Below, piece after piece: positions 30,601-37,654 of a stretch of 64,000 bases of DNA. The notes under the pieces were generated by a model. The model did not search any database. It saw only the letters and a list, made by a program, of their open reading frames with translations, and was not told the origin of the DNA. Positions within the stretch are counted from its first letter, which is position 1, and every line of letters starts with the position of its first letter. The translations under genes and the position numbers were made by a program. The DNA is from Mycobacterium florentinum (GTDB lineage Bacteria > Actinomycetota > Actinomycetes > Mycobacteriales > Mycobacteriaceae), in assembly GCF_010730355.1 (NCBI RefSeq), contig NZ_AP022576.1, positions 5,518,001 through 5,582,000 of the forward strand, written 5' to 3'.

Positions 30601-32691
30601 GAGGGCTATGTGCAGGTCCGGGTGGAGGCCGCCGGCCTCAATTTCCGGGACGTACTCAACGTGCTTGGCCTCTACCCGGGTGACCCGGGTCCGATCGGCG
30701 GCGACTTCGCCGGAACCGTTACCCAATTGGGCAGTGGGGTAACCGGACTCGAGGTGGGCCAGCGTGTCTACGGCTTCATGCAGGGCGCGTTCGCCAGCCG
30801 CTTCAATGTGCCGGCTCAGTTGCTGGCGCCGATTCCCTCCGGCGTGAGCGCGGTGGCCGCGGCGACGATTCCCGCCGCGGCATTGACGGTCCGGCTCGCG
30901 TTCGACTGGGCGCGGGTGCAGCCCGGTGATCGCGTGCTGATTCACGCCGCCAGCGGTGGTGTCGGCCTGGCCGCGATCCAGATGGCGCAGCGGTGCGGTG
31001 CCACGGTTTTCGCCACGGCCAGCACCTACAAACGCGCGACGCTGCGCAATTTAGGTGTGAAGTACGTGTATGACTCGCGTACAACGGATTTCGCCGACCA
31101 GATCCTTGCCGACACTGACGGTGCCGGCGTCGACGTGGTGCTCAACAGCCTGACGAACGAAGGCTTCCTCGAGGCGACCGTGCGGGCCACCGCGCGGAAC
31201 GGCCGGTTCGCCGAGATCGCCAAACGCGACATCTGGACTCACGCACAGATGGCGGAGGTCCGCCCCGACATCGCCTACGAGATCGTGGCGCTGGACACGG
31301 TGACCTTCCAAGAGCCGGAGCGTATTCGTGGCCTGTTGACCGAGGTGTCGGAGGGGCTGGGCAAGGGCGAGTGGACGCCACTGCCCGCCGAGATCTACCC
31401 GCTCACCGAAGCGAGGGCCGCGTTCCGCCGCATGCAGCAGGCACGGCACATCGGAAAAATCGTGGTGCAGATCCCGAATCCGTTGCAGCCGAGGGCCGAT
31501 CGGACCTATCTGATCACCGGCGGGCTGGGCGCGATCGGCCTGCACACAGCGTCGTATCTGGCCCAGCTCGGGGCCGGCGACATCGTGTTGACTAGCCGGC
31601 GCGGCCCCGATGCGGACGCGCAGCGCTTGATCGAGGAGATCGCCGAGCGCTATAAGTGCCGCATCCACGTCTTCGCCGCCGACGTCGGCGACGAGTCTGA
31701 GGTCGCGAAGCTGCTGGAGCGCATCCGCGCGGGACTGCCGCCGCTGGCGGGTGTGGCCCATCTGGCCGGCGTGCTCGACGATGCACTGCTGTCCGCCCAG
31801 AGCCTGGAGCGATTCCGAACGACGCTGGCGCCCAAGGCGTTCGGGGCTTGCCATTTGGACAGGCTGACGAGGGACGACGAGCTGGACTTCTTCATCGTGT
31901 CCTCCTCGGTGTCCAGCTTGTTCGGTTCGCCGGGTCAGTCCAACTACGCGACCGCCAATGCGCTGCTCGACGGTCTGGTCGCGCAACGACGGGCGCAAGG
32001 TCTGCCCGCCACCGGGGTCAATTTCGGTCCCTGGGCTCAGGGCGGGATGGCCTCGTCGGAGGCCGCGATCGCCAATATCACTGCGCAGGGCCTGATTCCG
32101 CTGGAACCGTCGGCGGCGCTGAGCGCGCTGGGCGAGGTTGTCGCCAACGGAACCGGGCAGGCCACCGTGCTCAAGGCCAATTGGCAGCGTGCCGCGAAGG
32201 TGCTGGGCAGTTCGCGTCCACCGATCCTCGACCTCGTGTTGCCCATCGCCGTCGGGGAAGTGACGGGCGACAGCGAGCTGCTCAAGCAGCTGATGGAGGT
32301 ACCGGTGCCGCAGCGCGCCGGCTTCGTGACCGAGTTCCTGCAGCGCGAGGTGCAGAACTTCCTGCGGCTCGCGCAACCGCCGGCCGCCACCAGTCGGTTC
32401 CTGGACCTGGGCACGGATTCGCTGATGGCGATCGAACTGCGCAACCGATTGCACAGTCAGTTCGGCGGCAAGTTCACGATCAACGCCACCGCGGTATTCG
32501 ATTATCCGACCATCGGGGGGCTGGCCGAGTATCTGGTGGCTCAGCTGCCCGACGCGGAGTCGGCGGCAGACGCGAGCCCGGAATCGGTTGCGGCACCGGA
32601 GTCGCCGGAATCGCCGGCGGAGGAGCCGCAATCGGTGACGGAACCGGAGTCGGGGCAGTCAGGGCCGCCCGAACGTCGACTTGTCGGGTGA
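21637..32691 (+). CDS. pks: Bimodular type I polyketide synthase of the trehalose polyphleate locus
   Basis: 3684 aa. Start ATG 21637 has GGAGG 8 nt upstream. Module 1: KS (Cys184), AT (Ser642 in GHSVGQY), KR (GGLGSVG near 1184, Tyr1334), ACP (Ser1497 in GMDSL). Module 2: KS (1559-1985, Cys1731), AT (Ser2189), DH (His2487 in HVIYGTVVVP, Asp2655), ER (about 2965-3280, HAASGGVG), KR (GGLGAIG near 3292, Tyr3437), ACP (Ser3595). Both ATs carry HAFH, the malonyl-CoA signature. No thioesterase; a Pro/Glu-rich tail follows ACP2. About 290 residues between AT1 and KR1 hold only the KR structural half and no DH. Size and neighbours match the Pks of trehalose polyphleate synthesis. Iterated use of both modules would build -CH=CH-CH2-CH2- units if a dehydratase serves module 1. 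Confidence 0.95.
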   Translation: MASVEDLREQTSGFAIVGYAARFPGAADADEFWDVLRDGRDAISEVPQDRWDVDEFFDPEPGAPGKVVTRRAGFVDDVTGFDAPFFGMSTREVRLMDPQHRILLETAWRAVEHSGTAPTALANSNTGVFVGLATHDYLGMASDELTYPEIEAYMAIGTSSAAAAGRISYRLGLQGPAVAVDTACSSSLVAIHQACQALLLGECDLALAGGANVLLTPATMITFSSAHMLAPDGRCKTFDAAADGYVRGEGCGVIVIKRLEDAIRDGDRIRAVIRGSAINQDGASGGLTVPNGVAQQRVIAEALKRANLEPHDVGYLEAHGTGTSLGDPIEAQAAGAVLGAGREAGQPLLMGSVKTNIGHLEAAAGIAGVIKVILSLENELLPRHLHFENPSPHIPWDRLAVQVVKEATAWERNGRPRIAGISSFGFAGTNAHVIVSEAPEQAAQPLTAPVPVEQPGGRRFSVLPLSARTPAALVRLADEYRSWMSAHPEAGLADVCLTAGTGRAHLEHRAALVVNSRESAMELLGALADDRPAPGLFRGESHDTPKTAWLFTGQGSQYPGMARELFDTEPVFAETLSRCAAVVADVLEKPLIELIFDMDSPDSEATLRQTSYAQPALFAVEMGLARLWQSWGFEPDVVLGHSVGQYSAACVAGVLGLEDGARLMAERGRLFGSLPAGGRMVAVFAAADRIENLTNEFPSLSVAAYNGANTVLSGPAGDLEKAVAPLAADGVRCDWLDTSHAFHSALLDPILDEFEWYADQFEFGTPQRILIDNRTGVALGRSVRLDGAYWRRHARQPVQFAKSAHTLAELNCKVLLEIGPRPVLAAAALSAWPDPATAPRAITSLRRNTADHRQITEAVAEAYVLGHLPDFDTFRRPHAHKLDLPTYPFEHRRYWFRDNQEPVGQQPQLSARTQAVRLLEDGRIEELAALLGGARDHRTLKVLTKLAAQHNQERTTQSIADDRYEIRWENATARLSGAGVGEGSSWLLVGEDSPALRPLIGELVARGHQHRFVGLPTSDADTEQLADVLRAADSTLRVVLVAAVDSEDAPSMQSLLRMQHRILGGTRRLFRAAVAADLRTPIWVVTRGAQRVTDADTVAPEQSSLWGFGRAASLEHPQLWGGLADLAQAGADEWAHFIDAIATPSELREDQIALRDQGVYVPRLVRRDGQPIGSPLELRDDATYLVTGGLGSVGLEIAGYLAAHGATQLVLTSRRAPSEAAQQRIDALGEQYGCEVRVVTADVADAHDVARLLAGVQAELPPLAGIVHAAGEIGTTPLSSLDYESHQAEVDRVFAGKVWGAWYLSQAATDLQLDFFITTSSIASVWGGYGQTAYGAANAFLDGLAWRLREQGTAGISVNFGPWSAGMADAESRARLDQRGVRTLSPADALAGLADVVASSSAQGVVARIDWTRFLPLYQQAGRRAFLAELEREVPDAVPAVLPSGKTQLVERLTSAPVQQRKRLLTDYLREAVAEITRVDAAEIREDAGFFDLGMDSLMAVELRRRIEQGVGKEIPATLAMDHPRLSDVADYLLDEVLGLSGQAKSAPQPASAVTTRTDEPIAIIAVSCRFPGAPDPEAFWELLSGGVDAIREVPEDRFDIDEFYDPDPETPGKTYTRFGGFLDGIDGFDPEFFGISPREAVWIEPQQRLMLETVWEGLERAGYSPAALRGSRTGVFAGVAANEYAHLLSAEPIDKIEPYFITGNALNAISGRVAFALGLEGPAVAVDTACSSALVAVHQACQALHSGDCDLAVAGGVNVLLSPVTVIAASRARMLSPVGKCKTFDASADGYVRSEGCGILVLKRLGDAERDGDRVLAVIPGSAVNQDGASSGLTVPNGGAQQRLIGTALTRAGLAGGDVDYLEAHGTGTPLGDPIEVQAAAAAYGGSRDADRPLLMGSVKTNIGHTESASGAAGLIKVVLSLQHELLPQSLHFDTPSPHIPWDALPVRVVRESTPWQANGRPRRAGVSSFGFTGTNAHVLIEEAPARAGSPADPSDSAVVDTGGQPVTVLALSARSPEALVELARRYESWLSVHPDVDLADVCLTAGTGRSHFEHRAALVVDSVEGAREGLAELAENRLRPGVVRGEHTHLPTTAWLFTGQGSQYPGMARELFDTEPVFAETVTRCADAIKDLLPRPLLEVLFATDRESGEALRHTSFAQPALFAVEMGLARLWQSWGIEPDVVLGHSVGQYAAACVAGVFSIEDGARLMAERGRMFGSLPEGGRMVAVFNDAKHVEQIAGEFPRVSVGAYNGPNTVLSGPADDLEQIVARFSDEGIRCTWLETSHAFHSELLDPVLDEFESYAAQLEFAAPTLPLVCNRTGAVLTAQTPLDAGYWRRHSRQPVQFAESVRTVAALGCSVVMEIGPQPVLTAAAVQVWPEHLAAPRAIVSLRKGVGDRRQIADALAMAYIGGHRPDFAALHRHARRGLELPTYPFQRRRFWPKSSGIAVDGPAVSGILGSAKDLASGDSVYTSRLSVKSQPWLCDHVIYGTVVVPGATYAAMALAAVGTPVRAKDVFFYEPIILPEKSSREVQLTLHPQEDGDGWKFQVHSRQYGERGAEWSLNAEGAVISGVDDEPEAEEADPVDEAIEQLNRMRPQELFETFADLELAWGPTWSGSLKSLWLGEGEAIGDIVVGEELAEQLGAEPMHPVLMDLCTGVAFPAFPALLAAEQGVNDLFLPLRYGQVTLREKMPRRFYCRAKWHTSALDAETQVFDLEYLDRDGRQLGGIRDFTVKRAPREALLRGLGGDATRLLYSLGWHEVPAPAPDEEAAVFNGTWLIAGFDELAANVPGCIPFDRNTDPELLGQLLAQAHERGLPFSGVVWRSAAPNRAESSAQGAARIETEIANLLSAVHTVQTGQVKLPGGLWIITERAVATESGEPVDPVQAALWGFGRTTINEEPGLRCRLVDCDGSEEAVRALAGLLATPVDEPELALRQGKLLASRLLPWARSGHLTVPRSSDYVLAPTERGAIDNLRLTQAEVPAPDEGYVQVRVEAAGLNFRDVLNVLGLYPGDPGPIGGDFAGTVTQLGSGVTGLEVGQRVYGFMQGAFASRFNVPAQLLAPIPSGVSAVAAATIPAAALTVRLAFDWARVQPGDRVLIHAASGGVGLAAIQMAQRCGATVFATASTYKRATLRNLGVKYVYDSRTTDFADQILADTDGAGVDVVLNSLTNEGFLEATVRATARNGRFAEIAKRDIWTHAQMAEVRPDIAYEIVALDTVTFQEPERIRGLLTEVSEGLGKGEWTPLPAEIYPLTEARAAFRRMQQARHIGKIVVQIPNPLQPRADRTYLITGGLGAIGLHTASYLAQLGAGDIVLTSRRGPDADAQRLIEEIAERYKCRIHVFAADVGDESEVAKLLERIRAGLPPLAGVAHLAGVLDDALLSAQSLERFRTTLAPKAFGACHLDRLTRDDELDFFIVSSSVSSLFGSPGQSNYATANALLDGLVAQRRAQGLPATGVNFGPWAQGGMASSEAAIANITAQGLIPLEPSAALSALGEVVANGTGQATVLKANWQRAAKVLGSSRPPILDLVLPIAVGEVTGDSELLKQLMEVPVPQRAGFVTEFLQREVQNFLRLAQPPAATSRFLDLGTDSLMAIELRNRLHSQFGGKFTINATAVFDYPTIGGLAEYLVAQLPDAESAADASPESVAAPESPESPAEEPQSVTEPESGQSGPPERRLVG

Positions 32692-32727
32692 AAAGTCGAC
32701 GTCTCGGCCCAACAACTCGACGTTCGG
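32669..32727. terminator. Palindrome between convergent pks and fadE genes
   Basis: Arms 32669-32684 (CCGAACGTCGACTTGT) and 32712-32727 (ACAACTCGACGTTCGG) are complementary over 15 of 16 bases around a 27-nt loop. The pks stop codon lies in the loop and the minus-strand fadE stop is 13 bp beyond, so the hairpin can serve both strands. There is no U-run, as is usual for mycobacterial terminators. Confidence 0.55.
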
Positions 32728-32739
32728 CCGGTGAAAGCG

Positions 32740-33846
32740 CTAGAGCCGGGCCAAGTCGTAGTCGCCGAGGTGGTCGATCAGGTTGTGCACGTGATCGCCC
32801 GAGGTGCCCAGGGTGTGCTCGATCGCGGTGAGCCGGGCGGCGTAGTGGCTCACCGGATATTCCGCGGTCACGCCGATCCCGCCATGCATCTGGATCGACT
32901 CCTGCGCGATGTGCCGGCCCGAGCGGCCGATCTGCACCTTGGCCCGCGACGCGATCAGCGGGTCGAGGTTGCCGTCGGCGATCGACATCGCGGCGTACAG
33001 GCTCATGCTGCGTGCCATTTCCAGCGACACATAAATGTCCGCGGCTCGCTGGGTCAGTGTCTGGAAATTATTGAGCGTGACACCGAACTGCTTGCGCGTC
33101 TTGAGGTAATCGGTGGTCAGCCGCAGCGCTTCCTCCATCGCCCCGACCGCCTCGGCGCACAGCGCCGACTGGATGCGAACGATCGCACCGCTGATGGCAC
33201 CCGATGCGTCGATTGCCTCGCCCAACGCATCGGCGGGTGCGCCGTCCAAGTCGATCTGCGCACCGCGTTGTCCGTCGAAGGTCCGGAACGGGTGACGGGT
33301 GACCGCGTTCGCGTCCACCAGGAACAGGCCGGTACCTCCGTCTGGCAATGCGGCGCTGACCACCAACGCATCGGCGCAGTCCCCGGCGAGCACGGGGTTC
33401 TTGCGTCCGGTCAACGTCCATGAATCACCTTGCCGTACAGCCTGAGTGGTGACCGTCGTGGTCGGCTTGCGGTGGCCCGGCTCCAAGTGGGCGAAGGCCA
33501 GTAGCCGCTGGCCCGCCGCGACGTCGTCGAGCTGTTCCTTCTGGGTGTCGGTGCCCCGCTCGGCGATCAGCGCGCCCGGTGCCAGCGCGGCGTGCAGGAT
33601 CGGCTCGGGAGCCAGCCGCCGCCCGGCCTCGGTGAGCACGACCATGATCTCGATCTGGCCTGCCTCGTCCGGGTCGAAGCCCAGGCCGAGAATTCCGGTG
33701 TCGGCGAGCTGACTCCAGACCTCACGGCTCCAGCCGAGATCGGAGCCGATGACCTTGTTGCGGCTCTCCGGGTCGTAGCTGCGGGACAGCAGATCGCGGG
33801 TGGTATCGCGCAGCAGGCTCTGCTCGTCGGTCAACTGAAGGTCCAT
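32740..33846 (-). CDS. Acyl-CoA dehydrogenase, small (beta) subunit type
   Basis: 368 aa from ATG 33846; the upstream part of the frame overlaps the other fadE and is left out. The flavin and substrate features are weaker than in homotetrameric enzymes, but QMHGGIGVTAEYPVSHYA and the FGVTLNNFQTLTQRAADI helix are diagnostic. Its stop-to-start distance to the 386-aa FadE is 7 bp. Such pairs of unlike FadE subunits form alpha2beta2 enzymes in mycobacteria (the FadE26/27, FadE28/29 type) that oxidise bulky acyl-CoAs. The substrate here is unknown; a link to the polyphleate locus is suggested only by position, tail to tail with pks. Confidence 0.83.
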   Translation of the reverse strand: MDLQLTDEQSLLRDTTRDLLSRSYDPESRNKVIGSDLGWSREVWSQLADTGILGLGFDPDEAGQIEIMVVLTEAGRRLAPEPILHAALAPGALIAERGTDTQKEQLDDVAAGQRLLAFAHLEPGHRKPTTTVTTQAVRQGDSWTLTGRKNPVLAGDCADALVVSAALPDGGTGLFLVDANAVTRHPFRTFDGQRGAQIDLDGAPADALGEAIDASGAISGAIVRIQSALCAEAVGAMEEALRLTTDYLKTRKQFGVTLNNFQTLTQRAADIYVSLEMARSMSLYAAMSIADGNLDPLIASRAKVQIGRSGRHIAQESIQMHGGIGVTAEYPVSHYAARLTAIEHTLGTSGDHVHNLIDHLGDYDLARL

Positions 33847-33853
33847 GGCTGCC

Positions 33854-35014
33854 TCACAATCCCAGAATGGTGGACGCGATGATGTTGCGCTGTACCTCGC
33901 TGCTGCCGCCGTAGATCGACGTCTTGCGGTAGTTGAGGTAGCGCGGTGCACTGTGCTGCGCCCAGTCCGGGGACGCGATGCCTTCCCCGTCGCAGGGCAG
34001 CGCGTCCGGGCCGGCCACCTCGACAAGTAGCTCGGTAGCGATCTGCTGCAATTGGCTGCCGCGCAGCTTGAGCACCGACGACGCCGGGTTGGGTTGTCCG
34101 TCCGCGGAATCCGTCACCACTCGCGACTGGGTGAGTTCCAGTGCCAGCAGCTCGTTTTCGGCCTCGGCCAACCGGGCCGCGAACAGGGGGTCGTCGAGCA
34201 CCCCGGCTTGCGCCGCGAATTTCTTCACCTCGGCGAGGCGCACCTTGGTCCGCCCCACGCCGGCGATGCCGGTGCGTTCGTTGCCCAGCAGGAACTTCGC
34301 GTATGTCCAGCCCTTGTTTTCTTCTCCGACAAGCTGATTGGCGGGAACGCGGACGTCTTCGAAGAAAATCTCGTTGACCTCGTGCCCGCCGTCGATCGTC
34401 TTGATGGGTCGCACGGTGATGCCCGGCGTGTTCATCTCGAAGAGCAGGAACGAGATGCCGGCCTGACGCTTGGGCGCCTGCGGGTCGGTGCGGACCAGGC
34501 AGAAGATCCAATCGGCGTACTGGCCCAGCGTGGTCCACGTCTTCTGGCCGTTGACGACGTAGCTGTCGCCGTCACGCACCGCGGTGGTACGCAGCGACGC
34601 CAGGTCGGAGCCGGCTTCGGGCTCGGAAAAGCCCTGGCACCACCAGATGTCGAGGCTGGCCGTCGGCGGCAGGAAGCGCTCCTTGATCTCCTGCGACCCG
34701 AACTCGGCGATCACCGGGCCCACCATCTTGGTGTTGAAGTTCAGCGGCTCCGGGACGCATGCCAATTGCATCTCGTCGGCCCAGATCTGGTGCTGGGTGG
34801 GCGTCCAGTCCTTGCCGCCCCACTCGACCGGCCAGCTCGGTACCGCCAGGCCGTGTTCGTGCAAGATCTTGTGGCTGGTGACGATGTCGTCGTGGACGAC
34901 TTCCGCCGAACCCTGGCGTACCCGATCGCGCATCTCTTGCGGAATCTTGGTGGTGTAGATGGTGCGGAGCTCGTCGCGGAATGCGGCTTCCTCCGGTGTC
35001 AGCGCCAGTTGCAT
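33854..35014 (-). CDS. Acyl-CoA dehydrogenase, large (alpha) subunit type
   Basis: 386 aa. It has the FAD/substrate motifs WWCQGFSEPEAGSDLAS and SYVVNGQKTWTTLGQYAD and the C-terminal IYGGSSEVQRNIIA. In MCAD-type enzymes the catalytic Glu lies in IYEGT; here that position is Gly. A Glu in GNERTGIAG aligns with the helix-G base used by isovaleryl-CoA dehydrogenase and by the ChsE-type heteromeric FadE enzymes. It is the first gene of a two-gene operon and is divergent from comEA. The start ATG has AAAGGAG upstream (minus strand, 35020-35026). Confidence 0.88.
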   Translation of the reverse strand: MQLALTPEEAAFRDELRTIYTTKIPQEMRDRVRQGSAEVVHDDIVTSHKILHEHGLAVPSWPVEWGGKDWTPTQHQIWADEMQLACVPEPLNFNTKMVGPVIAEFGSQEIKERFLPPTASLDIWWCQGFSEPEAGSDLASLRTTAVRDGDSYVVNGQKTWTTLGQYADWIFCLVRTDPQAPKRQAGISFLLFEMNTPGITVRPIKTIDGGHEVNEIFFEDVRVPANQLVGEENKGWTYAKFLLGNERTGIAGVGRTKVRLAEVKKFAAQAGVLDDPLFAARLAEAENELLALELTQSRVVTDSADGQPNPASSVLKLRGSQLQQIATELLVEVAGPDALPCDGEGIASPDWAQHSAPRYLNYRKTSIYGGSSEVQRNIIASTILGL

Positions 35015-35110
35015 GCGGACTCCTTTGCCTGGGTTGAGCGTGGCGACCGCTTTTTAGACGGATGGGCGACCCCGCCCGGTCGTGCGCTCCGGCTTCCATC
35101 TTGACCCATC

Positions 35111-35136
35111 GGAGGCTGTGCTTGTGCACAGCCTCC
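35111..35136. terminator. Perfect 11-bp hairpin in a divergent intergenic region
   Basis: GGAGGCTGTGC, a TTGT loop and GCACAGCCTCC form a perfect stem. It looks like an intrinsic terminator without a U-run, yet the flanking genes (fadE, minus; comEA, plus) diverge, so no known transcript ends here. It may insulate against antisense reading or be left over from the earlier gene order, in which comEA followed eis. Confidence 0.5.
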
Positions 35137-35162
35137 GGTTAATCCACAGCAAGCGGTTGAGA

Positions 35163-35210
35163 CGCCGACGGCAGGGGCGGTTTTGGCGGTCGGCGCACCT
35201 ACCGTCGGCG
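35163..35210 (+). promoter_or_regulatory. comEA promoter with flanking inverted repeat
   Basis: TACCGT (35200-35205) is a -10 box 6 nt before the comEA ATG, implying a leaderless transcript. The box sits inside the right arm of an inverted repeat: 35163-35175 CGCCGACGGCAGG and 35198-35210 CCTACCGTCGGCG, 12 of 13 bases complementary with a 22-nt spacer. Overlap of arm and -10 box would suit a repressor site. The regulator is unknown. Confidence 0.45.
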
Positions 35211-35211
35211 C

Positions 35212-36045
35212 ATGCGAACAGAACAGCCCAGCGAGCGACTGCACCGGCGTCTCGGCACCGATCCAGCGGTCGATGTGCCCGCCGAGGAACCGGACCCGGA
35301 CGCGCCGGGTGAGGATCAGAACTCGTTGCTGCCGCGCTGGCTTCCAGACGCATCGGACGGCGGAAGCTGGTGGGCCCGGCTGCGAGCCGATCCGGGCCGC
35401 GCCGGCGCGATCGGATTGGCCGTGGTGGCCGCCCTGGCCGTGCTTGTCACTATATTCACGCTGGTTCGCGACCATCCCGCACCGGTGATGTCGGCGAAAC
35501 TGCCGCCGGTCGAAAAGGTGAGCCCCAAAACCTCGGCGAGTCCGGGCCCGGACCGGCCGGTGGTGGTCAGCGTGGTGGGCCTGGTGCACAAGCCCGGCCT
35601 GGTCACGTTGACACCCGGCGCGCGGATCGCCGACGCGGTGCAGGCCGCCGGGGGCGCGATGGACGGGGCAGACACCATCGGACTGAACATGGCCCGTCCG
35701 CTCGGTGACGGGGAGCAGATCGTGGTCGGGCTGGCGCCCGTGTCGGGGCAGCCCACCGCGCTGGGCAGCTCTGTGACGGCCGGCTCGGCTCCGGGCACCA
35801 AGACGCCGGCACCGCCGGGGCCGGTTAAGGGATCCGTGCGGCCGAAAGCCGGCGAAGTGCTCGACCTGAATACCGCGACCGTGGAGCAGCTGGACGACCT
35901 GCCCGGTGTCGGGCCGGTCACCGCCGCCGCGATCGTCGGGTGGCGGCAGACCAATGGCAAGTTCACCAGCGTCGATCAGCTCGCCGAGGTCGACGGCATC
36001 GGGCCGTCGCGGCTGGACAAGCTGCGCGCCCTGGTCCGTGTCTGA
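35212..36045 (+). CDS. comEA: ComEA-type DNA-binding membrane protein
   Basis: 277 aa. A Pro/Asp-rich cytoplasmic head (1-60), one transmembrane helix (about 65-85), an SLBB domain (about 112-175, VVGLVHKPGLVTL) and a C-terminal double helix-hairpin-helix (LNTATVEQLDDLPGVGPVTA and VDGIGPSRLDKL). In competent bacteria ComEA binds incoming double-stranded DNA and passes it to ComEC, the next gene. Natural competence is not established in slow-growing mycobacteria, so the role is open. The stop overlaps the comEC start. The orthologue by order is Rv2415c. Confidence 0.9.
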   Translation: MRTEQPSERLHRRLGTDPAVDVPAEEPDPDAPGEDQNSLLPRWLPDASDGGSWWARLRADPGRAGAIGLAVVAALAVLVTIFTLVRDHPAPVMSAKLPPVEKVSPKTSASPGPDRPVVVSVVGLVHKPGLVTLTPGARIADAVQAAGGAMDGADTIGLNMARPLGDGEQIVVGLAPVSGQPTALGSSVTAGSAPGTKTPAPPGPVKGSVRPKAGEVLDLNTATVEQLDDLPGVGPVTAAAIVGWRQTNGKFTSVDQLAEVDGIGPSRLDKLRALVRV

Positions 36046-37654
36046 GACCGCCCTGCCACTGCGAGTCTCCGGGGAGCTCGCCCGCCTCGATGTGCGGCTG
36101 GTGCCGGCCGCACTCACCGGCTGGGTCGTCACCGCCGCGGGGATCGTGTGGCCGGTCGGCCGCGTGCTGGCCGCGTGCTGCGTCGCGTTGGTCGGCGTCG
36201 CCGGGGTACTGACCTGCTGCCCGGTGCGCCGGCCCGGACGGAGCCCGAGACTGCGGACCATGGGCGCGGGCTTGGTGGCTATCGGAGTGGCCGGTGCGGG
36301 ATTCGGATTCGCGATCGCGCTGCGTGCCGACGCTGTGGTCCGCCACCCGATCACCGCGGCGTTCGGGACGGTTGCGCCGGTGACGGTGACGCCCAGCGAG
36401 AGCGCGCTGGCGTTGGGTTCGGGCCGGCTGATGTTTCGTGCCACCCTGCAGCGGCTGCGCGGCGACGAGATATCCGGCCGGGTAACCGTTTTCGCGCGGG
36501 CCTCGGACTTCGATGTGATGGCGGGTCAGCCGGTGCGCTTTGCTGCGCGGATCGAGCGCCCCACTCGCCACGACCTGACGGTGGCGGTGCTCAACGCGGC
36601 GGGCCGGCCCGTCATGGGCCGGGCGGGGGCGGTGCAGCGTGCCGCGCACGTGGTGCGCGGCCGGTTCGCCGCCACCGCGCACGAAGTGCTGCCCGCCGCG
36701 CAGGCCGCGATGCTGCCGGCCCTGGTCCTCGGCGACACCTCGGCGCTCACGGCCGACACCGGCCGGGAGTTCCGTGCGGCGGGCATGACGCATCTGACGG
36801 CCGTGTCGGGAGCCAACGTCACGATCGTGTGCGCGGCGGTGCTGTTCTCCGCCCGGCTGATCGGCCCGCGGGCCGCCGTGCTGCTCGCCGGGGTGGCATT
36901 GGTGGCCTTCGTGATCGTGGTCCAGCCGACGGCAAGTGTGTTGCGGGCGGCCGTGATGGCCGCCATCGCGCTGGCGGGGATGTTGACTTCACGTCGACGA
37001 CAAGCGATTCCGGCGCTGTCGGCCACGGTGCTGATACTGCTTGCCGTCGCTCCCCAGCTGGCCGTCGATGCCGGCTTCGCGTTGTCGGTGCTGGCGACGG
37101 GCGCGCTGGTCGTCATCGCGCCCGTCTGGTCGCGGCGCCTGGTGGTCAAAGGCTGCCCCAAACCGCTGGCGGACGCGCTCGCGGTGGCGCTGGCCGCGCA
37201 GGTGGTGACCGCGCCGCTGGTCGCCGGCATCTCGGGCCGGTTCAGCCTGGTGGCCGTGGCCGCCAATCTGGCCGCGGCGCCCTTCATCGCGCCCATCACC
37301 GTGCTGGGCAGCGCGGCGGCCGTGCTGTGCGTGCTGTGGCCGCCGGGTGCGCAGCTGCTGATGCGTTTCACCGGACCGGAAGTGTGGTGGGTGACGAAGG
37401 TGGCGCACGTCGCGGCCGGCGCACCCGCGGCGACCGTACCGGTACCCGACGGTCTGGCCGGTGTGCTGTTGGTCGGTTGTGCGACCGCGCTGCTGCTGGC
37501 GCTGACCATGCTGCTGTGGCGGCGGGCCTGGTTTCGTGCCTCGACCCGGGTGGCCGGGCTGGTCGCGGCCGCGTGCGTGCTGGCCTGGTCGGCGTCGGAG
37601 CTGCTGGATCCCCGAGCGGATTGGTCGGCCCTTCGTGACACCATCGTGGGGTGA
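36038..37654 (+). CDS. comEC: ComEC/Rec2-type DNA channel protein
   Basis: 538 aa from GTG 36038, inside the comEA end, which removes out-of-frame upstream sequence. Two N-terminal helices, an OB-like soluble part, then the Competence domain with [19 protein letters not shown] and many helices ([36 protein letters not shown]). It ends without the metallo-beta-lactamase domain that ComEC has in Bacillus, as in the short actinobacterial form. It should form the membrane channel for single-stranded DNA. Its stop overlaps the holA start (GTGA). Confidence 0.88.
   Translation: MSETALPLRVSGELARLDVRLVPAALTGWVVTAAGIVWPVGRVLAACCVALVGVAGVLTCCPVRRPGRSPRLRTMGAGLVAIGVAGAGFGFAIALRADAVVRHPITAAFGTVAPVTVTPSESALALGSGRLMFRATLQRLRGDEISGRVTVFARASDFDVMAGQPVRFAARIERPTRHDLTVAVLNAAGRPVMGRAGAVQRAAHVVRGRFAATAHEVLPAAQAAMLPALVLGDTSALTADTGREFRAAGMTHLTAVSGANVTIVCAAVLFSARLIGPRAAVLLAGVALVAFVIVVQPTASVLRAAVMAAIALAGMLTSRRRQAIPALSATVLILLAVAPQLAVDAGFALSVLATGALVVIAPVWSRRLVVKGCPKPLADALAVALAAQVVTAPLVAGISGRFSLVAVAANLAAAPFIAPITVLGSAAAVLCVLWPPGAQLLMRFTGPEVWWVTKVAHVAAGAPAATVPVPDGLAGVLLVGCATALLLALTMLLWRRAWFRASTRVAGLVAAACVLAWSASELLDPRADWSALRDTIVG

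Noticed and set aside
27790..30945. 1051-codon open frame antisense to pks
   Set aside because: It mirrors the PKS codons in GC-rich DNA; its product is His/Arg/Gln-rich without any domain. Shadow frame.
21592..32691. Glycopeptidolipid lipid synthesis as the main role of pks/papA3/mmpL10/fadD23
   Set aside because: Older literature used this label, but none of the glycopeptidolipid peptide synthetases, glycosyltransferases or gap are here and later genetic work tied this five-gene set to trehalose polyphleates.
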